Assembly (NCBI RefSeq): GCF_002931075.1
Contig: NZ_PSTQ01000008.1
Coordinates: 62,001-126,000 of the forward strand
DNA length: 64,000 bases
Origin: Pseudoclavibacter sp. AY1F1
GTDB lineage: Bacteria; Actinomycetota; Actinomycetes; Actinomycetales; Microbacteriaceae
Direction: 5' to 3'
Positions 54,242 to 61,819 of this stretch are shown piece after piece (within the stretch, counting starts at the first letter, position 1; each line of letters starts with the position of its first letter). The notes below the pieces were generated by a model, which was not told the DNA's origin, ran no database searches, and was given only the letters and a program-made list of their open reading frames with translations. A program made the position numbers and the translations under genes.

Positions 54242-55231
54242 GTGACAGCAGCCGGCGCGTCTCCGGATACCGCGACCATCGCTTTCTCGGTAAGCGACGG
54301 AGTTGCGCTGTCAACCGCCCTCGCGCAGCACGTCGCCCGAGAACACCGCATCCGCATGCTTGTCATCAAGGGGCCCATCTCAGCCGACCTGGGACTGCGC
54401 ACTCGCAGGTACTCGACCGACGTCGACATCGTCGTCGAACCGGCCCGCACAAAAGACCTCATCGAGGCCCTCGGCGCCTACGGCTGGACCCCCCGCCCCT
54501 GGCCCGACTTCCCGAAACTCCTCGAGCAGCACTCGCGCACCCTCATCCACGAGTCGTGGCCGAACGACATCGACGTGCATCACTACTGGCCTGGCTTCCT
54601 CGGCGAGCCCCAGGACGCATTCGACCGCCTCTGGATGCACCGCATCCAGGTCAACGTCGCCGGCCACCCCATCGAGACCCCCGACCGTGCAGGAAGCGCA
54701 CTCGTGCTCGCCCTGCACTCACTCCGCGAAGAGGGACAAGTCGCGGACGACTCTCGTCAGATGACGGAGTACGCGGAACTCGTCGACGCGCTCAAGAAGA
54801 TGGAAGGCGCAGACGCCGAGTACGTCTCCCCCACCCGCACTTCGACTTCCCTCACCGAGCAGATCCTCCAAGATGCGGTGGGCACCGACTCCACGCAGAC
54901 AGCTCGACGGTTCCTCATCGACCTCGGCCACGACGTCCCACTGGTCCCAGACTCCACAGCAAGCGAACCATTGCGCCTGTGGCGCCTCAACGCGAAAGCC
55001 GAGCACGCCATGACCGGCTGGATGCTCAAACTCCAGCGGGCACCCCTGCTCAAGAAGCCCGGTATCGCCGCGCGAGCGTTCTTCCCTTCCCGCGCAGACC
55101 TCGAGGCAATCGACCCGGAGCTCCGCAACGGGACGATCAGCCTCCGGAAGTCCTGGTGGCGCCGAGTGAGCCGCGGCCTCCACGGACTGGTACAGGCAAG
55201 GCGCGACCTGCGGGCGTTCGACAAGCGCTGA
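54242..55231 (+). CDS. Nucleotidyltransferase family protein (NTP_transf_5-like)
   Basis: 329 residues from GTG 54242, with TAAGGA 5 bases upstream (the frame is open to 54110). LVIKGPISADLGL followed by YSTDVDIVVEP (D60, D62) is the metal-binding start of the NTP_transf_5-type nucleotidyltransferase fold. W and H residues follow (DIDVHHYWPGFLG). The C-terminal half is helical. Such proteins occur with HprK-like kinases and PqqD-like proteins at exopolysaccharide loci. Their nucleotide and target are not known. Confidence 0.75.
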   Translation: MTAAGASPDTATIAFSVSDGVALSTALAQHVAREHRIRMLVIKGPISADLGLRTRRYSTDVDIVVEPARTKDLIEALGAYGWTPRPWPDFPKLLEQHSRTLIHESWPNDIDVHHYWPGFLGEPQDAFDRLWMHRIQVNVAGHPIETPDRAGSALVLALHSLREEGQVADDSRQMTEYAELVDALKKMEGADAEYVSPTRTSTSLTEQILQDAVGTDSTQTARRFLIDLGHDVPLVPDSTASEPLRLWRLNAKAEHAMTGWMLKLQRAPLLKKPGIAARAFFPSRADLEAIDPELRNGTISLRKSWWRRVSRGLHGLVQARRDLRAFDKR

Positions 55232-55258
55232 GTCGCCGACGACACAGCCAGGGAACGC

Positions 55259-55603
55259 TCAGGCGGTCGTGGCCCCTGAGTCACGCTTCTGCAGCAGGCG
55301 AGCATCCAACAGCTGCGTCACAAAAGTCAGCACCTGCTCGCCGATGACCAACTCGTCGAGCCCGTACTCGCTCGCCAGCGCACTCACGACGAGACGCAAC
55401 GATCGCTCACCGTCCAGCTCGTCCCAGATGACCGCCGCGGTGCCAGTCAGCACAAGCGGCTTGCAGTCGGTGTCCGTCAGCGAGAGGAGCGTGAGGTCGC
55501 CGCTCTCCTCATCGCGAACAAGCGCCAACGATTCCACCGGGGAGACAACAGCGTCGAAGAGCCCTTCGCTTTCGCGTCGCTCATCGCGTGTGCCCAGGTC
55601 CAT
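55259..55603 (-). CDS. PqqD-like protein
   Basis: 114 residues from ATG 55603. The core LVLTGTAAVIWDELDGERSL, then VVSALASEYGLDELVIGEQV and TFVTQLLDARLL, matches the PqqD helical fold that binds leader peptides in peptide-modification systems. No radical-SAM partner is near. It is convergent with the nucleotidyltransferase gene (27 bases between stops). A second PqqD-like domain is fused to the kinase at 51990. Confidence 0.8.
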   Translation of the reverse strand: MDLGTRDERRESEGLFDAVVSPVESLALVRDEESGDLTLLSLTDTDCKPLVLTGTAAVIWDELDGERSLRLVVSALASEYGLDELVIGEQVLTFVTQLLDARLLQKRDSGATTA

Positions 55604-55661
55604 CCCGTCAGCCTACTGTTTGCGTGCGACGTCGGTGACGCACCACCCGCCGAGACAGAAA

Positions 55662-55693
55662 ACGGCGGCTGCTCGCAGAAGAGCAACCGCCGT
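55662..55693 (-). terminator. Hairpin terminator
   Basis: A 13-bp stem (acggcggctgctc with gagcaaccgccgt, one mismatch) ends in a T-rich stretch when read on the minus strand, just downstream of the sugar transferase stop at 55714. Confidence 0.75.
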
Positions 55694-55713
55694 CTCACGC
55701 CACCAAGTCGGGC

Positions 55714-57330
55714 CTAGTAGGCGCCTTCGCTCGCGACGACGGCGCGGGCCGTGCGGAAGAGAATGACGAAGTCGCCGGCCATCGACCAGTTCTCGACGTA
55801 GTAGAGGTCGAGGCGAACCGTTTCCTCCCACGTGAGGTTCGAGCGTCCGCTGACCTGCCAGAGGCCCGTGATGCCGGGCTTCACCATGAAGCGACGGTGC
55901 ACGTGGTCCTCGTACTGCTTGACCTCGCGGTCCAGGGGCGGGCGCGGACCGACAAGCGACATGGAGCCGCCGAAGACGTTGAGCAGCTGCGGGAGCTCAT
56001 CGATGGAGTAGCGACGGATGAACTTGCCGACCCTCGTGATACGAGGGTCGTCCTTCATCTTGAAGAGGATGTCGTTGCCGGCATCGCGACGTTCGCTCTG
56101 CAGCTTCTTAAGCACCTCTTCGGCATCGGCGCGCATGCTGCGGAACTTCCACATCGTGAAGCGGCTCCCGCCGTACCCGACGCGCTCCTGCTTGAAGAAC
56201 ACACCACCAGGCGACGTGACCGCGACCGCGACGGCCGTTCCGATGAGGATCGGCGAGAGCACCAGGATCAGGAGACCGGAGACGAGGACATCGAACGCAC
56301 GCTTGAGCAGCAGGCCCATACGCGTGAACTTCGGGGAGTCGACGTGCAGCAGCGGGAGTCCGGCGACAGGTCGGGTGACGATGCGAGGGCCACCCACATC
56401 CAGCAGACCCGGCGCAACGATAAGGAAGTGACGGTCGGGGTCGAGGTCCCAGCCGACCTCGCGGAGCCACTGCGTCGATGTGACGTCGTTGCCCGCGATG
56501 ACGACGGTGTCGGCGCCGATGGCGTCAAGCGAACCGGCGAGATCCTCGGGGTTGCCACCGATCGGCACCTCAGTGCCGGGCAGGAAGTCGGGAGCGTTCG
56601 GGTCGAGCTCACCGCTCTTCCCGTCGATGAGGCAAGCGCCGACGACGTTGTAGCCGGCCGCGTCGCGACGAGAAAGATCGCGGTTGAGGTCGAGAACCGA
56701 GTAGCGCGAACCCACGAGCAGCACTCGTGCCTGTAGGTTGCCGCCCTTGCGCTGGCGCACCAGCCACTGGCGGCCGATCCAACGCGACAGGATGAGCGCC
56801 ACCGTGCCGACAGGGAAGGCGATCAGAACATAACCACGAGCCAGCTCGAACGCGGAGAGGTACGCGAAGATCGACACGATTCCCGCGAGCATGAGCGACG
56901 CGTTGAAGACACCGCGGTACTCCTCGAAACCGGAGCCGAGGATGCGGTAGTCGCGAGTGTCGAAGAGGGAGAGCATCCACGCCCAGCCGGCGACGATCAC
57001 GGCGGAGACGAGCCAGTAGGAGACCTCGGTACTGAAAACGGCGTTAGCGCCAGACGGAACGGCGGCGTTGCCGCCGCCGAGCCAGATGAGCTGCGCGCCG
57101 AGCATGACAATCGCGAGGACGGCCAGGTCAGTGAGCACAAGAAGACGGGCGTAGCCCTGGCGCCAGTTCGCGCGACGCTTGATGCTGCGCTGAACGCGAG
57201 CCGACGGTTCAGCCGAGCTCTGCGCGAAGTGCGGCTCGACAGAGGGCACTGACTTGCTGTCGCGATCGCTGTCCGTCGTGGTTACGACGGGGATCTGCGC
57301 AGTAGCTGGCCCTGAGGTGGGAGGCGTCAC
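55714..57330 (-). CDS. Polyprenyl-phosphate sugar-1-phosphate transferase (WbaP-like)
   Basis: 538 residues from GTG 57330, with GGAG 6 bases upstream (the ORF is open to 57390). About five N-terminal membrane helices (about 60-180) precede a Rossmann-like segment (ARVLLVGSRYSVLDL). The C-terminal domain is catalytic: KRAFDVLVSGLLILVLSP, FFKQERVGYGGSRFTMWKFR, RRYSIDELPQLLNVF, SLVGPRPPLDREV. It starts repeat-unit synthesis by loading the first sugar phosphate on undecaprenyl phosphate. It lies apart from the main locus. Confidence 0.94.
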   Translation of the reverse strand: MTPPTSGPATAQIPVVTTTDSDRDSKSVPSVEPHFAQSSAEPSARVQRSIKRRANWRQGYARLLVLTDLAVLAIVMLGAQLIWLGGGNAAVPSGANAVFSTEVSYWLVSAVIVAGWAWMLSLFDTRDYRILGSGFEEYRGVFNASLMLAGIVSIFAYLSAFELARGYVLIAFPVGTVALILSRWIGRQWLVRQRKGGNLQARVLLVGSRYSVLDLNRDLSRRDAAGYNVVGACLIDGKSGELDPNAPDFLPGTEVPIGGNPEDLAGSLDAIGADTVVIAGNDVTSTQWLREVGWDLDPDRHFLIVAPGLLDVGGPRIVTRPVAGLPLLHVDSPKFTRMGLLLKRAFDVLVSGLLILVLSPILIGTAVAVAVTSPGGVFFKQERVGYGGSRFTMWKFRSMRADAEEVLKKLQSERRDAGNDILFKMKDDPRITRVGKFIRRYSIDELPQLLNVFGGSMSLVGPRPPLDREVKQYEDHVHRRFMVKPGITGLWQVSGRSNLTWEETVRLDLYYVENWSMAGDFVILFRTARAVVASEGAY

Positions 57331-57645
57331 GTGTGCTCCAATAAGAGATGAGTACTTTTTGGTGCGCACACCGCGTTGGGGACCGGGCATGCGCTTCGGG
57401 TCTCCACGGCCACTGGCCGCGCTCTGTCCGTGCCTGTGGGCTCGTCATAGAGATCCTGGGTGCCTCCTGAGAGTATCCCAACGTTCACGCATAACGAAAG
57501 GGTTACCCCGGTCTTTTTTGCGCATCTCTGGCGTGTTTTCCTGCCCGAAACATATTCGGTGTGCATTCGCGTGCGTACACATGCAAAAGGACCGCGCCGG
57601 CGCCCGAATCGTGCCAGAAACCAGGCCCGTGACATACTCACCTGC
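57331..57645. other. Divergent promoter region
   Basis: About 315 bases between the sugar transferase and LCP genes, relatively AT-rich near 57480-57560. It should contain both promoters. No gene or strong repeat was seen. Confidence 0.4.
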
Positions 57646-58755
57646 ATGGAGCAGACCCCAGGCCAGGCTTCGTCGCGCCCCCAAAGCAACGACGACGCCC
57701 TCTCAGATCTCTTCGAGCACGACGCAGCCGGCGGCTCGGACGGCACCCGCCGAGGAGCCCGCAACGAAGACAAGAAGAAGCGTCGCGGCCCGAAGATCCT
57801 TCTGTGGACGCTCGTCGGAATCCTCGTTGCGGCCGTTGCCGGCGCCGGGATCATCTGGTGGAACGTGAACCAGGCGTTCAACGACGTCGAGAAGATCCCA
57901 GACGCTCTCCCCGACTACGAGGGCCGCCCCGAGCCCCTCACTACCGACGCCGGCACACCCATGAACATCCTGCTCCTCGGCAGCGACTCACGCGCCCCAG
58001 GTAGTCCGTCGATCATGACCGACCTCGGCAGCCGCAGCGACACCATGATGCTTGTACACATTCCCGCGGACCGCAGCGACGTTCAAGTCATCTCAATCAT
58101 GCGTGACAGCTGGCTCGCCATCCCGGGGCATGGAGAGGCCAAGATCAATGCGGCCCTCTCGTACGGTGGCGTACCCCTGGTCGTCCAGACCGTCGAGGGG
58201 CTGCTCGGCCAGCGCATCGACCACGTTGCCGTTGTCGACTTCGACGGCTTCGCCGGCATCACGGATGCACTCGGTGGAGTCACGATCAACAATGACGTCG
58301 CGTTCACGTCCTCCCACAAGGCAGGTCACCAGTTCGCGGCCGGTCCCATCACACTGAACGGCGAGGAGGCGCTCGCGTTCGTTCGTGAGCGTTACGCCTT
58401 CACTGACGGCGACTACCAGCGCGTCCGCAACCAGCAGGCGTGGGTGAAGGCAGTTCTCGACAAGATGTTGACGACAGAGACCCTCACCAACCCTGGCAAG
58501 GTGCAGGACATCATCACGAAATTCTCCCCCTACATCGGCGTCGACGACACCTTTACGCTCCAGACGATGATCGATCTTGGAGTCTCCATGCGCGACGTCC
58601 GAGGAAGCAACATCCGCAGCTTCACGCTCCCCACAAACGGCACCGGCATGGTCGGTGACCAGTCCGTGGTCTTCCTCGACACCGTCAGCATCGCCGAGCT
58701 CAAGAAGCACCTCGCCGCCGACACGGTGAGCGAATACCAGCCGACAGGTCGCTGA
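57646..58755 (+). CDS. LytR-CpsA-Psr (LCP) family phosphotransferase
   Basis: 369 residues from ATG 57646 (the ORF is open to 57460; the binding site is poor). A charged cytoplasmic N-terminus and one helix (about 50-72) precede the LCP domain: MNILLLGSDSRA, SRSDTMMLVHIPADRSDVQVISIMRDSW, KINAALSYGG, and EEALAFVRERYAFTDGDYQRVRNQQ. The DS/R and RERY...D..R..NQQ residues that bind the polyprenyl pyrophosphate are present. Such enzymes attach glycans to peptidoglycan. Divergence from the initiating transferase suggests it handles the same polymer. Confidence 0.95.
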   Translation: MEQTPGQASSRPQSNDDALSDLFEHDAAGGSDGTRRGARNEDKKKRRGPKILLWTLVGILVAAVAGAGIIWWNVNQAFNDVEKIPDALPDYEGRPEPLTTDAGTPMNILLLGSDSRAPGSPSIMTDLGSRSDTMMLVHIPADRSDVQVISIMRDSWLAIPGHGEAKINAALSYGGVPLVVQTVEGLLGQRIDHVAVVDFDGFAGITDALGGVTINNDVAFTSSHKAGHQFAAGPITLNGEEALAFVRERYAFTDGDYQRVRNQQAWVKAVLDKMLTTETLTNPGKVQDIITKFSPYIGVDDTFTLQTMIDLGVSMRDVRGSNIRSFTLPTNGTGMVGDQSVVFLDTVSIAELKKHLAADTVSEYQPTGR

Positions 58756-58774
58756 CCGCTCGTCCGCTGCTCAT

Positions 58775-58806
58775 CGCCCCGCGCATCCACTCGGATGCGC
58801 GGGGCG
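58775..58806 (+). terminator. Hairpin terminator
   Basis: A perfect 14-bp stem (cgccccgcgcatcc with its complement) and a 4-base loop just after the LCP stop, followed by attcgtttg. It may also serve the convergent gene. Confidence 0.85.
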
Positions 58807-58843
58807 ATTCGTTTGCGCTGCGTTTCACCTATCTCAAGGAAAT

Positions 58844-59371
58844 TCAAGTCCCGCTGCAGAGGATCAGTGTCGAGGACACTGAGGCGGCTGATTTCGCGCC
58901 GGTCCCGATGTACCCGCTCGGGAGGGACACGACCGCGTTCATGGCGAAGGCGACGCTGATCGAGAGCGTCGTTCGCAGCGCCAGGGTCGCGCCCGCCGGG
59001 AGCGGAGAAGTGAGGACCGCCTGCCGCGCGGTGCCGCTGAGCGTCGTGATCGACGCCGTGCCGCCCGAGGCACTGAACGTGCCAATGTTCGCGATTCCGC
59101 TTCCGATGATCGTGATCGTGGTGTTGACCGGCAGCGGAACGGTCGAGGATGCGCTCAGGGTGAAACCTGGCCCGATCACACCAAGAACCCCGCAGCTGCC
59201 GCGGTTCACGTACGCCCCTACGTCGATATCCGCGCTCGTCGACGCCGACGCGAGCGGCGCGGCGATAGCTGTCGCGATCGCCGGCACCGCCCAGGCGGTG
59301 TTCCGAATCAACGATCGGCGATCGGTGGGCTTCTCGAGGGCTCTGTGACGGGACGCGAAGGAATTCTGCAC
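58844..59371 (-). CDS. Secreted protein with RR-x7-W-x2-P Tat-type signal
   Basis: 175 residues from GTG 59371, with AAAGG upstream. R18-R19, W27 and P30 are followed by a hydrophobic stretch ending PLASAS. The mature part has two Cys (GSCGVL, LILCSG) near its ends and repeated Thr/Ser/Ile strands (NTTITIIGSGIANIGTFSAS; LALRTTLSISVAFAM). It is convergent with the LCP gene and lies 171 bases downstream of the next family member. Confidence 0.77.
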   Translation of the reverse strand: MQNSFASRHRALEKPTDRRSLIRNTAWAVPAIATAIAAPLASASTSADIDVGAYVNRGSCGVLGVIGPGFTLSASSTVPLPVNTTITIIGSGIANIGTFSASGGTASITTLSGTARQAVLTSPLPAGATLALRTTLSISVAFAMNAVVSLPSGYIGTGAKSAASVSSTLILCSGT

Positions 59372-59498
59372 GGCAGGCCTTTACTCAATGGGAGAAATTG
59401 GAGCAGGACAAGTGGTGCATGCGCCGAGGGAAACACGACGCACAGAGGTTCAGATAGTAAACGCCCCGTTCGCCAACAGCAAGGCGCAGAGACACATC

Positions 59499-59529
59499 TG
59501 CCCCACGCACGGGAGCCATGCGTGGGGCA
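59499..59529 (-). terminator. Hairpin terminator
   Basis: A perfect 11-bp stem (tgccccacgca with its complement) just downstream of the secreted-protein gene ending at 59543, between it and the family member at 58844-59371. Confidence 0.7.
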
Positions 59530-59542
59530 AACGAAGCTTCGG

Positions 59543-60352
59543 CTAGCCGCAGGTCGTATTGAACGTCATGTTGCCGAGGAACACGCCCTGGCCCTGGGCA
59601 GCGGCCGTTGTGCCGTTCCATGAGTTGTAGCGGAGGCGGAACGAGGAAATCGTTCCAGGAATCGTAACGACCAGTGAGTTCGCCGTCGTGATCACACCAC
59701 TGGCCGCGTTTTCGACGTTGGCTCGCCAAGGGTTCGCGGCCGTGCCGGCGCCCTGCACCTGGGACCCGACGGCCGTGGACGTGGCCGTGAGCGCGGTGCC
59801 GGCGACCGTGGTGAGCGTGACGGCATCGTTGTACGTAGCAGCCCGAGTGATGCCCTCCAGACGGAAGGACAATCCGGTCACGGGACGCGAGAAGCTGATG
59901 TCGACCGTCTGTCCGCGCACGGGCGTCTCGGTGGCCACGCTGGTGCCCGTCACCGTCTGCACGATGGCGAACTTGCCAGGGGCGATCGTGTTGTTCCCGT
60001 CGAAGTTGCGCGCGTCGCGGGCGTAGGTGCCCCCGGTGGTGGCGCTCACGATGGAGCTGCTGCTGAACGTGACGTTGACGGGGGTGGTGGTGAAGCCGTT
60101 GACAGCGGGAAGCACGACGTTGGCGGAACCGGCAGTGGTCGAGCTCCCGGCGCCGCGAACGTAATTCACGGGCGAAGCGCCAACGGCCGAGAATCGCACC
60201 GCACCGGTGTAGGTCTGGACGCACGGCGACGCAGACGCGGCGGGAGTCGCAACCGCAATGGCCATGACGGGCACGCTCCAGGCGGCACTCTTGATGACAC
60301 CGCGACGGTTGAGGGGTTCGGAAGCGGGAGCAAACACTGGGCGCTCAGGCAT
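59543..60352 (-). CDS. Secreted protein with RR-x7-W-x2-P Tat-type signal
   Basis: 269 residues from ATG 60352. R16-R17, W25 and P28 lead to a hydrophobic run ending PAASAS. The mature part starts CVQTYTGAVRFSAVG and ends NMTFNTTCG, with Cys at both ends. The middle (TVDISFSRPVTGLSFRLEGI; GTISSFRLRYNSWNGT) resembles a jelly-roll surface domain with an N-S-W turn. The AraC-like gene at 60556 lies about 200 bases upstream on the same strand, and a nine-base G tract sits between them. Confidence 0.79.
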   Translation of the reverse strand: MPERPVFAPASEPLNRRGVIKSAAWSVPVMAIAVATPAASASPCVQTYTGAVRFSAVGASPVNYVRGAGSSTTAGSANVVLPAVNGFTTTPVNVTFSSSSIVSATTGGTYARDARNFDGNNTIAPGKFAIVQTVTGTSVATETPVRGQTVDISFSRPVTGLSFRLEGITRAATYNDAVTLTTVAGTALTATSTAVGSQVQGAGTAANPWRANVENAASGVITTANSLVVTIPGTISSFRLRYNSWNGTTAAAQGQGVFLGNMTFNTTCG

Positions 60353-60399
60353 AAAGGTATCCGTTCATTTGGGACCGGCGGAGATGCTGCAGTCCACGA

Positions 60400-60408
60400 G
60401 GGGGGGGG
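60400..60408. repeat. Nine-base G homopolymer tract upstream of a secreted-protein gene
   Basis: An uninterrupted run of nine G on the plus strand, about 48 bases before the ATG at 60352 of the minus-strand gene. Tracts of this length are prone to slippage, and its place in the likely promoter or leader region could tune expression. Confidence 0.85.
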
Positions 60409-60427
60409 AATCAAGTACAGGGGAATC

Positions 60428-60444
60428 GCCCGAGTATCTCGGGC
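60428..60444. promoter_or_regulatory. Short perfect hairpin between AraC-like and secreted-protein genes
   Basis: gcccgag-tat-ctcgggc forms a 7-bp stem about 110 bases after the AraC-like stop and 76 bases before the start at 60352. It could be a weak terminator or an operator palindrome. Confidence 0.4.
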
Positions 60445-60555
60445 ACAACAGCACCGTAGGTCGTGTTTGTGAACTCAATCGAGCGGTGCGGAAATAGTGC
60501 TGGAAAAACGCAAACCGGATGGTCGCTCGGCACGAACTGCTCGGTCTGGTCAAAT

Positions 60556-61485
60556 TTATGGGCTGATCGTGACCAGAGGACGAGGCGGGCGCTCTTCAGC
60601 ATTGAGCTCGCTGAGAGCTGCCCGCATGAACTTGGCGGAGGTGAAGCCAGAGCGCGTTGCTGCGAGCGCAGGGTCGCAGTCCGGATCGTCGTCGAGCAGA
60701 ATGCTGGCGAGTTCAGCTCGACTGCGTCTGATGACGCGAACAACCTTTTCGTCGGCCTGCTGGAAGACGGCTTGCAACTTGCGTTCAGAGACTCCGAACT
60801 CGATCGCGACCTTTCCAGGTGTCAGTGCCTGATCGACGGCGTGAACACGAATGAATCGCAGCGCCTCTTCCCGAAGATCCGCGTGATCGTCCCGCGGCAT
60901 GACCCACTGCTTGAGGAGCGAGCGAGCGACCGCATCAGCGGCGTCTTGAAGCTCCCGCCCCACTCGGGACGAACTCGGCGGGAGTGCTTGGGCCAGACCG
61001 AAACACGCGCCGAACGCGAAAGCGTTGAGCGAGGGCTCCGGCAGCATGTGAATTGCTGGCTCATCCGGACGGCGCATCGTCAACCCAAGCATGCTCTTGA
61101 TACTGAACACCAGCACATCGCTCTGGTCGTCGAACGCTTGGAAGCGGATGGTTTCGGCCCCCGGCCGCAAGGCCACCACTGCTCCTCTGTCCAGCGTCGC
61201 GCTCATACGACCGACGCTCAGCCGCACCTCTCCACTGTTCACGAAAAGGAACAGGCTGCGCGCTTGGCGCTCAGGCAGATCGCGAAGAAAGGTCGCTTCT
61301 ACCGGTGAGCACTCGAGCCAGGTAGAGATGAAGTTTGGCCCACGAAGCGCACTGATACTGATCCGGGTCGGAACTGCGGCCTGCGAAAAGCGCACGCCCG
61401 CGTGAGCTGCGGCGCGAGCGAATGGAGGCGGCTGGTCGGTGTTGAGCCAGTTGCCTCGTATGCGTTCGAACTCCTGCTGCGTCAT
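60556..61485 (-). CDS. AraC-like transcriptional regulator
   Basis: 309 residues from ATG 61485. The sensor half has ISALRGPNFISTWLECSPVEATF and VVALRPGAETIRF. The DNA-binding half has ALTPGKVAIEFGVSERKLQAVF and ALAATRSGFTSAKFMRAAL. It is a close paralog of the protein at 47742-48653 along its whole length. It lies directly upstream of the secreted-protein gene 59543-60352 on the same strand. Confidence 0.84.
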   Translation of the reverse strand: MTQQEFERIRGNWLNTDQPPPFARAAAHAGVRFSQAAVPTRISISALRGPNFISTWLECSPVEATFLRDLPERQARSLFLFVNSGEVRLSVGRMSATLDRGAVVALRPGAETIRFQAFDDQSDVLVFSIKSMLGLTMRRPDEPAIHMLPEPSLNAFAFGACFGLAQALPPSSSRVGRELQDAADAVARSLLKQWVMPRDDHADLREEALRFIRVHAVDQALTPGKVAIEFGVSERKLQAVFQQADEKVVRVIRRSRAELASILLDDDPDCDPALAATRSGFTSAKFMRAALSELNAEERPPRPLVTISP

Positions 61486-61819
61486 GAATTCGAGTCGATT
61501 TCCTCACTCACCCAGCGATTCGGCACCTGCCGAGCAGGTGCCGTTCGCAGGCGTCTCGGTTGCCGCATGGACGCGAACACTTCATCCGGTACTCCATCCA
61601 TTCGTCCCGCACCATCTGTCCCCACCGTCCGAGGACACCCGTCAGAGGCAGACGGTGGACTCGCGGTCGACGCGCATCTGCGAGATGAAGATCGTCTGGG
61701 GCACTCGAGATGCCATCTGAGGGGATGCGACCACCCTAGTGAGCCCCATACGAAACTCGCTAGCTAGGCTAGGTAAATGGACAGTGAAGTTGCAAACGGA
61801 AGTAACGCACGCCCACACA
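61486..61819. other. Intergenic region upstream of AraC-like gene
   Basis: About 335 bases. A perfect palindrome ggcacctgc-cga-gcaggtgcc lies at 61522-61542, 37 bases before the AraC-like start, and could be an operator or 5' leader hairpin. No gene was seen in the rest. Confidence 0.45.

Noticed and set aside
54190-55347. 385-codon frame overlapping the nucleotidyltransferase gene
   Set aside because: It is extremely Arg/Pro/His-rich, as expected for an off-frame. The nucleotidyltransferase frame has the KG and DVD motifs and a binding site.
51990-55603. Module considered as a lasso-peptide or PQQ cluster
   Set aside because: There is no asparagine-synthetase-like cyclase, no transglutaminase-type B2 protein, no radical-SAM enzyme and no PqqA-like precursor.
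491-60352. Leader-family proteins considered as sortase or lipoprotein substrates
   Set aside because: None shows an LPXTG-like C-terminal signal with hydrophobic tail or a lipobox Cys after the hydrophobic stretch.
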